In this document: positions 1-6,824 of the stretch, in pieces | Numbering within the stretch: position 1 is the first letter of the stretch | How the letters are laid out: every line of letters begins with the position of its first letter | Origin: an uncultured Oscillospiraceae bacterium | GTDB lineage: Bacteria > Bacillota > Clostridia > Oscillospirales > Oscillospiraceae | Assembly (NCBI GenBank): GCA_946546815.1 | Contig: CAMNOL010000010.1 | Span: 1-40,314, forward strand | DNA length: 40,314 nucleotides | Reading direction: 5' to 3' | Program-made: the position numbers and the translations under genes | The notes under the pieces: generated by a model | What the model saw: only the letters and a program-made list of their open reading frames with translations | Database searches by the model: none | What the model was told of the DNA's origin: nothing

Positions 1-1
1 G

Positions 2-223
2 CAGGGGCTGGGCCCCTGCACCCCATGCTCCCCTGCGGGGCAAATGGGAAACGTGGTCAGAAAAATGACTGAGGTGGTCACGTTTGACCTTGTGGTCAAT
101 CCGATGGGGAACGGATCTACAATCGCTATCGCCCACCGGCTGTCCTGTGGTTGCATAATGGGGAGCGGTCTCACCTCGCCGGGGGAGCGGAGTGAAAATC
201 GGGGACGGTTGCTCGATTGTTGA
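2..223 (+). CDS. Possible 3' part of an ORF open from the window edge (…MGNVVRKMTEVVTFDLVVNPMGNGSTIAIAHRLSCGCIMGSGLTSPGERSENRGRLLDC*); may be repeat-derived, not a real gene
   Basis: Frame 2 is open from base 2 to a TGA at 221-223; no recognised domain; embedded in palindrome-rich sequence. Confidence 0.2.
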   Translation, partial: QGLGPCTPCSPAGQMGNVVRKMTEVVTFDLVVNPMGNGSTIAIAHRLSCGCIMGSGLTSPGERSENRGRLLDC

Positions 224-247
224 AAATAGAAACCTCGTTAATTTCCC

Positions 248-295
248 CCGGCGGGCAGGGTCTGATGCCCTTTTCGTAGCCATTCGGCCCGCCGG
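248..295. repeat. Inverted repeat CCGGCGGGC / GCCCGCCGG
   Basis: Arms 248-256 and 287-295 are exact reverse complements. Confidence 0.7.
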
Positions 296-323
296 CGGGT
301 GAAACGCTTGAAGTTTCTTTTCG

Positions 324-351
324 CTTCCTTTTCTTTCCAAAGAAAAGGAAG
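324..351. repeat. Perfect 13-bp palindrome CTTCCTTTTCTTT-CC-AAAGAAAAGGAAG just upstream of tyrA
   Basis: Arms 324-336 and 339-351 are exact reverse complements; lies 14 nt before the tyrA ATG. Confidence 0.85.
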
Positions 352-365
352 GACAGGAGTATGGT

Positions 366-1241
366 ATGAAAAAAATCGTATTTGTGGGACTGGGACTCAT
401 CGGCGGCTCCATGGCCGCCGCCCTCCGGGGCTTTGAGGATTTTGAGGTCGTGGGTGTGGTGCGCCGTCAGGCCACGGCGGACTATGCGCTGGAGCACGGG
501 GTAGTGGATTCTGTGACGCTGGACCCGGCGGAGGCGCTGCCCCAGGCAGATGTGACGGTGTTGTGCATGAACCCCCGCCAGATTGTGGACTATCTCTCAG
601 AACACAGAAACGAGTTTAAAGCGGGCAGCCTGGTGTGCGACGTGTGCGGCATCAAAACGGCCATTCTGGAGGCAGCAGAGGTGCTGCCCCCGGAGGTGGA
701 TTTCATCGGCTGCCACCCCATGGCGGGCACGGAATTCTCCGGCGTCGAAAATTCTTTCCCTACCATGTTCCAAAAGGCCCATTTTATCATGACCCCCCGG
801 AAAACCAGCACTCCGGAGCACATTTCCCTGATTCGGCGCATGGCCAAGCACATGGGCTGCCGGGATATTGTGAACACCACACCGGAGCAGCACGACGCCA
901 TCATCGCCTACACCAGCCAGCTGATGCACATTGTGGCGGCGGCAGTCTGCGACGACGCGGAGCTGTTTCAGTGCCGGGGGTTTGAGGGCGGCAGTTTCCG
1001 GGATGTGACCCGGGTGGCGGCGCTGGATGTGGATATGTGGACGGAGCTGTTCAGCCTGAATGCTCCGGCGCTGTCCAGAATTTTACAGCGCATGGAGGAT
1101 AACCTCCACTCCTACCGTGTAGCAGTGGAAAACGGGGACGTTGAGCGCATCCACGCAAAGCTGACCTATTCCAGCGACCGCAAGCGGAGAATGAGCCTGC
1201 CCGGCCCGGGACAGTTCACACTGGAAGAGCTGAACAAATAA
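366..1241 (+). CDS. tyrA: Prephenate dehydrogenase
   Basis: N-terminal Rossmann GLGLIGGSMAAAL; GCHPMAGTEFSGVENS motif typical of TyrA. Confidence 0.93.
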   Translation: MKKIVFVGLGLIGGSMAAALRGFEDFEVVGVVRRQATADYALEHGVVDSVTLDPAEALPQADVTVLCMNPRQIVDYLSEHRNEFKAGSLVCDVCGIKTAILEAAEVLPPEVDFIGCHPMAGTEFSGVENSFPTMFQKAHFIMTPRKTSTPEHISLIRRMAKHMGCRDIVNTTPEQHDAIIAYTSQLMHIVAAAVCDDAELFQCRGFEGGSFRDVTRVAALDVDMWTELFSLNAPALSRILQRMEDNLHSYRVAVENGDVERIHAKLTYSSDRKRRMSLPGPGQFTLEELNK

Positions 1242-1256
1242 AAATAGTACAAAAAA

Positions 1257-1284
1257 GCGCCTCCTGCCCGCAGACAGGAGGCGC
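1257..1284 (-). terminator. Intrinsic terminator (M15 peptidase gene; possibly bidirectional)
   Basis: 10-bp stem GCGCCTCCTG/CAGGAGGCGC followed on the minus strand by TTTTTT. Confidence 0.85.
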
Positions 1285-1290
1285 AGATTC

Positions 1291-2151
1291 TTATTCAGCC
1301 TTGAGCTGGAAATGCTGATAGTCCTTGACATTGTTCCAGCTGCCGCCCCAGGTGTAGCCCCGCTGGGTGAACAGCTGATAGCACAGGTCGTTTTCGTCGA
1401 TTTTGTAGGGAGTGTCTTTGGAGCGGTCCACATAGTCCCCCGCATTGGTGGGGGTGTAGCCGCTGGAAGTGATATAAGGGTTATAGAGGGGATTGATGTC
1501 GATGGCCCGTCCGTAGGCGTGCTGGGACAGATGCTCCGTGTTGGGTACCGGCCGGAAGTTGAAGCAGGAGGTGTTGTTGTCCTCCATGGACCGTTCGTCA
1601 TCGCCGTCGTAGTTGTCCACCAGCAGCATTTTTTCAATGGGGTAGTCGTTGTCATACAGTTCCCGGAAGATTTCCAGCAGGTCCTTTGCCAGCGCCCTGT
1701 TGCACACCAGCTCGCCGATGTGAGTTTCTCCGTCAAAGCCTCGGTGCAGCACCCGGATATAGCGTAGCCGCTTTCTGGGGACGACGCAGCCCTCGCCGTA
1801 AGAGACCCCGTCCATCCTGGCAAACACAGAATCGGGGATTTTCATCGAACGAAACAGCTGATCCACGCCCACTTCCTCAATCTGGTCCGGTGTGAGCACC
1901 GTGCCGGCATCCATGGCGAATACATCCTCCGCGGTGAGGGGAGGGGGAGCCGGTTCAGCAGATTCCTCCGGCTGGACAGAGGATTCCGGTGCCGCCGAGT
2001 CCGCAGGGTCCACAGAGGAAGCGGCGGAAGCGCCGGGGTCAACAGATGCATCCGGCGTGGCGGGAGCGCCGCCGCAGGCGGACAGCATCAGCAGCAGGCA
2101 GAGCATCAGAAGAACATAAGTGGGAGCTTTCAGGGATTTCATCAAAACCAT
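1291..2151 (-). CDS. M15-family D-alanyl-D-alanine carboxypeptidase-like (extensin-like) lipoprotein
   Basis: Lipobox LLMLSACGG; HAYGRAIDINPLYNPY zinc-ligand motif; C-terminal QHFQLK; low-complexity Ala/Ser/Pro linker. Confidence 0.85.
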   Translation of the reverse strand: MVLMKSLKAPTYVLLMLCLLLMLSACGGAPATPDASVDPGASAASSVDPADSAAPESSVQPEESAEPAPPPLTAEDVFAMDAGTVLTPDQIEEVGVDQLFRSMKIPDSVFARMDGVSYGEGCVVPRKRLRYIRVLHRGFDGETHIGELVCNRALAKDLLEIFRELYDNDYPIEKMLLVDNYDGDDERSMEDNNTSCFNFRPVPNTEHLSQHAYGRAIDINPLYNPYITSSGYTPTNAGDYVDRSKDTPYKIDENDLCYQLFTQRGYTWGGSWNNVKDYQHFQLKAE

Positions 2152-2290
2152 CCTTTTATGTCAGTTTCAGTCGAGTCACAGCATAACACCAAAAACAGTC
2201 CACGTCAATTCTGAGAAAATGGGAATATCCTGCCCTTGTGCCGCATATGGTGAAACTGTCCCGCCGAGAAAAGATAATTTGCACAAGTAA

Positions 2291-2319
2291 TTCATAAATA
2301 ATTAACTGATTCTTGACAA
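2291..2319 (-). promoter_or_regulatory. Putative sigma-A promoter for the M15 peptidase gene (TTGTCA-17-TATGAA)
   Basis: Minus strand -35 TTGTCA at 2319-2314, 17-nt spacer, -10 TATGAA at 2296-2291. Confidence 0.5.
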
Positions 2320-2334
2320 ATTATCCAAGCATTC

Positions 2335-2475
2335 TCAAGCCTGTTGTGGTAAGCTGAAGATACAAACAGAGAAGACCTGTAACAAGGGAACTGTAACTAC
2401 CTGCTGTCCCATTCGTCGGCAAACGCTGACGCAGGGGACAGACTAAACACTCCAGATTCCTTCGGATCTGTTCTG
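2335..2475 (+). ncRNA. Candidate structured RNA of unknown family
   Basis: Hairpins CTGTT..GTA/TAC..AACAG, CTGTCCC-att-CGTCGGC(AAAC)GCTGACG-ca-GGGACAG, and CAGAT(TC)C-TTCG-GATCTG; no convincing ORF. Strand uncertain. Confidence 0.25.
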
Positions 2476-2482
2476 ATATCAA

Positions 2483-2509
2483 AAGCCCTTCCGCTGAGCG
2501 GAAGGGCTT
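2483..2509 (-). terminator. Intrinsic terminator of the flavin reductase-rubredoxin gene
   Basis: 12-bp stem AAGCCCTTCCGC/GCGGAAGGGCTT, followed by TTGAT on the minus strand. Confidence 0.75.
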
Positions 2510-2540
2510 CGTCAATGTCTGATTCCTTTTTCGGAGTGGG

Positions 2541-3167
2541 TCAGTTGGCTGGGATGATGACCTTTTCAAAGTCAGAAGCGGGATGCTTGCACAGGGGACA
2601 GATGAAGTCGGCAGGCAGCTCCTCGCCCTCGTACTCGTAGCCGCAGATCATGCAGCGCCAGATGGTCTTGCCGCTGGGAGCGGTGCCCACGGGCTGGGGC
2701 TTGATGTGGCCGTGATAGTATTCGTAGGTGGCGGAGGAGACGTCGCTGAGCACCTCGCCATCGGTGACGTCAGCGATGAACAGAGTGTGGGTGCCCAGAT
2801 CCATGGTGGTGACCACTGCGCCGGAGAGATAGGCGTTGGTTCCGGCGGTGATGTACATGGTGCCGTTGGGTGCACGGGTGCAGTCGGTGAAGTCGGCGAA
2901 TTTGTTCACGTCCCGGCCGGACTGGAAGCCGAAGTGCTTGAACAGGGAGAAGTCCGCCTTCTGACTGAGAATGGAGACGGTGAATTTGCCGGTGCGCAGC
3001 ACCATATCGTGGGTGTAGTTGCTTTTGTTCACCGCAATGGCGATGCGGTTGGGCTCAGAGGTGACCTGCGTGGCGGTGTTGATGATGCAGCCGTTGTCCT
3101 TTTCGCCTTCCCGGGCGGTGAGTACAAACAGGCCATAAGAGAGCTTGTTCATTGCTTTTTTGTCCAT
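2541..3167 (-). CDS. hrb: High-molecular-weight rubredoxin (flavin reductase domain fused to C-terminal rubredoxin)
   Basis: N-terminal flavin reductase (NTATQVTSEPNRIAIAVNKSNYTHDMV); C-terminal WRCMICGYEYEGEELPADFICPLCKHPASDFEKV with two CxxC knuckles. Confidence 0.92.
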   Translation of the reverse strand: MDKKAMNKLSYGLFVLTAREGEKDNGCIINTATQVTSEPNRIAIAVNKSNYTHDMVLRTGKFTVSILSQKADFSLFKHFGFQSGRDVNKFADFTDCTRAPNGTMYITAGTNAYLSGAVVTTMDLGTHTLFIADVTDGEVLSDVSSATYEYYHGHIKPQPVGTAPSGKTIWRCMICGYEYEGEELPADFICPLCKHPASDFEKVIIPAN

Positions 3168-3220
3168 TCGAATCCCTCCTCAGAAACTGGTGAATATCTG
3201 GGAAACAGTGGCCCCAGTCA

Positions 3221-3235
3221 TTAATATTATTATAC
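3221..3235. promoter_or_regulatory. PerR/Fur-like operator (TTAATATTATTATAC) overlapping the hrb -10 element
   Basis: 11 of 14 defined positions match TTATAATNATTATAA; minus-strand TATAAT lies at 3234-3229. Confidence 0.45.
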
Positions 3236-3292
3236 CACCCATACCATGTAATGAAAAGTACCTGCGTAAAAATATTTACTGTTTCCTTGCTC

Positions 3293-3321
3293 TTGATTCC
3301 GGAAAGAGGATAAGGTATAAT
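3293..3321 (+). promoter_or_regulatory. Putative fprA promoter (TTGATT-17-TATAAT)
   Basis: -35 at 3293-3298, 17-nt spacer, perfect -10 at 3316-3321. Confidence 0.75.
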
Positions 3322-3414
3322 AGCGGAGAAAACAAATGGCGCCGCCCCTGTGCCGGGATGTGCTTTCAGCGGCGGCTGCAGATCAGTTTACATCGTTACG
3401 GAGGTACGTTTGCA

Positions 3415-4566
3415 ATGAAAATCACCAATGACATCAAATATGTGGGCGTCAACGACCACCAGGTGGACCTGTTTGAGGGCCAGTATGTTGTGCCCAACGG
3501 CATGGCCTACAATTCCTATGTGATCCTGGACGAGAAGATCGCCGTTATGGACACGGTGGACGTCCATTTCACCAAGGAGTGGCTGGACAACGTAGCCGCT
3601 GTTCTGGACGGCCGTGAGCCCCATTATCTGGTGGTGCAGCACATGGAGCCTGACCACTCCGCCAACATCCTGAACTTCCTGAATGTTTATCCCGACACCG
3701 TCGTAGTGGGCAACGCCAAGACCTTCGCCATGATGGGACAGTTCTTCACTCTGCCTGCCGACATGAAGAAGCTGGTGGTCAAGGACGGCGAGTCCCTGGA
3801 CCTGGGCAAGCACACCCTGACCTTCGTGTTCGCCCCTATGGTTCACTGGCCTGAGGTCATGGTGACCTATGACAGCACGGACAAGGTGCTCTTCTCTGCT
3901 GACGGTTTTGGCAAGTTCGGCGCGCTGGATGTGGAAGAGGATTGGGACTGCGAGGCCCGCCGCTATTACATCGGCATCGTGGGCAAGTACGGTATGCAGG
4001 TGCAGAAGCTGCTGAAGGCGGCCGCCGGTCTGGACATTCAGATCATCGCGCCCCTCCACGGCCCGGTGCTGACGGAAAATCTGGGTCATTATCTGGAGAA
4101 GTACGACATCTGGTCCTCCTATCGTCCCGAGGACGAGGGCGTGCTCATCGCCTATGCCTCTGTCTACGGCCACACCAAGGAGGCCGCTGAGCTGCTGGCG
4201 AAGAAGCTGGAAGAGAAGGGCTGCCCCAAGGTCGTGGTGGCGGATCTGGCCCGGGAGGACATGGCCGAGTGCGTGGAGGATGCCTTCCGCTACAGCAAGC
4301 TGGTGCTGGCCAGCGTCACCTATAACGCGGATGTGTTCCCCGTGATGAAGGAGTTTATCAACCACCTGACGGAGCGTGGCTATCAGAACCGCACCGTGGC
4401 CTTTATTGAGAACGGTTCCTGGGCACCCACTGCCAAGCGGGTCATGGCCGGTATGCTGGAGAAGAGCAAGAACCTGACCTACGCCGAGACCACCGTTACC
4501 GTGAAGTCCGCTTTGAATGCAGCGTCCATCGCCGCAGTGGAGAAGCTGGCAGACGAGCTGTGCTGA
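3415..4566 (+). CDS. fprA: FprA-type flavo-diiron protein (A-type flavoprotein)
   Basis: Metallo-beta-lactamase HMEPDHSANI plus C-terminal flavodoxin (IAYASVYGHTKEAAELLAKKLEEKG). Start set at the ATG after GGAGG, not at the long in-frame extension. Confidence 0.93.
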   Translation: MKITNDIKYVGVNDHQVDLFEGQYVVPNGMAYNSYVILDEKIAVMDTVDVHFTKEWLDNVAAVLDGREPHYLVVQHMEPDHSANILNFLNVYPDTVVVGNAKTFAMMGQFFTLPADMKKLVVKDGESLDLGKHTLTFVFAPMVHWPEVMVTYDSTDKVLFSADGFGKFGALDVEEDWDCEARRYYIGIVGKYGMQVQKLLKAAAGLDIQIIAPLHGPVLTENLGHYLEKYDIWSSYRPEDEGVLIAYASVYGHTKEAAELLAKKLEEKGCPKVVVADLAREDMAECVEDAFRYSKLVLASVTYNADVFPVMKEFINHLTERGYQNRTVAFIENGSWAPTAKRVMAGMLEKSKNLTYAETTVTVKSALNAASIAAVEKLADELC

Positions 4567-4601
4567 GCCCAGTGCAGATTGTAGAGGTTCCGAAATAAAT
4601 G

Positions 4602-4640
4602 ACCGCTGCCCCCTTGAAACGGCGGGCAGCGGTTTCTTCA
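4602..4640 (+). terminator. Intrinsic terminator of fprA
   Basis: Stem ACCGCTGCCC/GGGCAGCGGT followed by TTTCTTC. Confidence 0.75.
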
Positions 4641-4641
4641 T

Positions 4642-4809
4642 TAGGGAAGGACTGATTAAATCTCTCGGATGGCTGGGCGAGGATATTTTTCGTCCAGATA
4701 GTGGCCAAATTCCGCAGGAATCCTGACGGATTTCAAGGGATTTGGACGCTATATGGCGGAAAATAGACCGTCTAGGCGCCGCAGCTTGATTTAATCAGTG
4801 CTTCCTTAG
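4642..4809. mobile_element. MITE-like non-coding element, copy 1 (~168 bp, 22-bp imperfect TIRs)
   Basis: TTAGGGAAGGACTGATTAAATC at left versus reverse complement of GATTTAATCAGTGCTTCCTTAG at right; interior aligns to the reverse complement of 25718-25867. Confidence 0.75.
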
Positions 4810-4854
4810 AGTTCCATGGGAAAGGCGGCCGTTTCGGCCGGTAGGGTGGCTGAT

Positions 4855-5586
4855 ATGTCAAAAACCGTACTCATCACCGGAGCCAGCCGGGGCATTGGCG
4901 CGGCGGCGGCGCGAAAATTCGCCCGGGAAGGGTGGCGCGTGGCGCTGAACTACACCCGGTCGGAGGAAAAGGCCCTGGCGCTGCAAAAAGAGCTGGGAAA
5001 CGGCGCACTGGCCCTTCGGGCGGACGTGTCGGAGGCCGCCCAGGTGAAGCAAATGGTCCGGCAGCTGCTGGAGGAGTTCGGACATCTGGATGCGGTGGTG
5101 TGCAACGCGGGCATCGCCCTGCCCCTTGGCCTGCTCCAGGACTGCACCGACGAGGACTGGCACCGGCTGTTCGCGGTGAACGTGGACGGGGTGTTTCACA
5201 CCGTCCGGGCGGTGCTGCCCCATATGATTCACCGGCAGGCGGGGCGCATTGTGACGCTGGCCTCCATGTGGGGGCAGGTGGGCGGCTCCTGCGAGGTGCC
5301 TTACTCCGCCGCCAAGGGGGCCATCCTGGCCTTCACCAAGGCGCTGGCCCAGGAGGTGGCCCCCAGCCACATCAACGTGAACTGCGTGGCTCCCGGCGTG
5401 ATTCAGACGGACATGATGGCCTTTGCCGATGAGGGAACTCTGTCCGAGCTGACGGAGGAGACCCCGCTGGGCCGTCTGGGACAGCCCGAGGACGTTGCAA
5501 ACGCCATTTATTTCCTCTGCCAGCCGGAGAGCAGCTTCATCACCGGGCAGGTGGTGGGCGTCAACGGCGGGTTTGTGATTACCTGA
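4855..5586 (+). CDS. fabG: 3-oxoacyl-ACP reductase-like short-chain dehydrogenase
   Basis: TGASRGIGAA cofactor motif; NAG; YSAAKG catalytic motif; C-terminal GQVVGVNGGFVIT. Confidence 0.88.
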   Translation: MSKTVLITGASRGIGAAAARKFAREGWRVALNYTRSEEKALALQKELGNGALALRADVSEAAQVKQMVRQLLEEFGHLDAVVCNAGIALPLGLLQDCTDEDWHRLFAVNVDGVFHTVRAVLPHMIHRQAGRIVTLASMWGQVGGSCEVPYSAAKGAILAFTKALAQEVAPSHINVNCVAPGVIQTDMMAFADEGTLSELTEETPLGRLGQPEDVANAIYFLCQPESSFITGQVVGVNGGFVIT

Positions 5587-5652
5587 GGAATTAAGAGGCC
5601 AGAAACAGCAGAGCAGAAAAATTGGAATTTGACAAGATAGCAGGAGATGCTT

Positions 5653-6018
5653 ATGGATTTGAAAAAGCTTGACTGTGAATTCACTGTTTGCAAGGTGAAT
5701 TCTGTTGACGATCTTGATCTGAGCAGAGATTTTTATTTTATTGGAAAAACGGATGAGGAACTCTCGCTTGCGTGCAGAACAGAAGATACTCCGGCAAACA
5801 CCACAGCCCGGGAGGATGGCTGGAGAGGGATTCGCATTCAAGGCGCGCTGGATTTCTCTCTAATCGGCATTCTGTCAAACTTATCTCAAATCCTTGCGGA
5901 AAACAAAATCGGAATTTTTGCTGTATCAACTTATAACACCGATTATATTCTTGTGAAAGCGGAGAACTTTGACAGGGCCATCCGCGTTCTGGCTGCAAGG
6001 GGATACCATATCGTCTGA
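5653..6018 (+). CDS. ACT-domain-containing protein
   Basis: FSLIGILSNLSQILAENKIGIFAVSTYNTDYILVKAENFDRAIRVL pattern; SD CAGGAG favours the ATG at 5653 over 5647. Confidence 0.75.
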   Translation: MDLKKLDCEFTVCKVNSVDDLDLSRDFYFIGKTDEELSLACRTEDTPANTTAREDGWRGIRIQGALDFSLIGILSNLSQILAENKIGIFAVSTYNTDYILVKAENFDRAIRVLAARGYHIV

Positions 6019-6062
6019 TCATGCTGACTATAGCAGCAGCAAAGAGGAACCACTGAAAAGTC

Positions 6063-6111
6063 AAAACGGAACGTAATGAATGCTCAGCTCATTACGCTCC
6101 GTTTTCATTTT
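6063..6111. terminator. Bidirectional intrinsic terminator between convergent genes
   Basis: AAAACGGAACGTAATGA / TCATTACGCTCCGTTTT (17 bp, one mismatch), followed by T-rich tract. Confidence 0.85.
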
Positions 6112-6795
6112 TTATTCGTTTGGGTCCGGCTCCAGCTCGATCTCCTTGAAATAGCGGTAGAAGGGCATCAGCCAGCAGAAGGCATCCACAATCTCATCCA
6201 CCAGCTCCGGCCCGAAGAAGGGGCTGCCCTCATCGTAGGGCTTTGCACAGCTCAGGCCGATGGACTTGCGGTTGAACCAGGGCTTGAGCAGGTCGGAGAC
6301 CTCCCCTTTGGGACGCTTGTACTCGTCGCCCTCCAGTACGAATTGCTTCTGGTGGTTCAGCCTGTGGGCCAGCTTCTCCAGCTTTGCCGGCTCCCGCAGC
6401 ACCTTCCGGCGGTACTTCTCCATATAGGACGGTTTGGGACACCAGTAGCCCATCCCGATTTCATACTCCTCCGGGCGGGCTTCAAAGTAGAAGGCCGGTT
6501 CCGGCGTCCAACTGTCCTCCCGGGGAGCGTGGAGCACCAGCCACAGGTGGTCCTTGTACAGCCCGCCGTACTTCACTCGCCGGGCGTCCCGATAGATCCG
6601 GGTGACTTTTACGTTCAGCTCCAGTTTGGGATATTTTTGCAGCATTTTCTGCTGAACCTCTGCGGCCAGCTCCTTCATCGGCTCATAAAAACTGCTCAGA
6701 TAAACCGGCTTGTGCTGCAAAAACCAGTCCCTGCGGTTGTTGAAGCGGATGCCCCACATAAACTGGATGGTTTCATCGGTAAAGCCCTGAAACAT
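6112..6795 (-). CDS. DUF2461 domain-containing protein
   Basis: FxGFTDETIQFMWGIRFNNRRDWF start; RIYRDARRVKYGGLYKDHLWLVL motif typical of DUF2461. Confidence 0.85.
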   Translation of the reverse strand: MFQGFTDETIQFMWGIRFNNRRDWFLQHKPVYLSSFYEPMKELAAEVQQKMLQKYPKLELNVKVTRIYRDARRVKYGGLYKDHLWLVLHAPREDSWTPEPAFYFEARPEEYEIGMGYWCPKPSYMEKYRRKVLREPAKLEKLAHRLNHQKQFVLEGDEYKRPKGEVSDLLKPWFNRKSIGLSCAKPYDEGSPFFGPELVDEIVDAFCWLMPFYRYFKEIELEPDPNE

Positions 6796-6824
6796 GAGGG
6801 TTCTCCTTTTCTATTGCATCCGAG

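Noticed and set aside
4855-5586. SDR as part of a fatty-acid or secondary-metabolite cluster
   Set aside because: No ACP, KS, malonyltransferase or tailoring genes nearby; it is a stand-alone gene.
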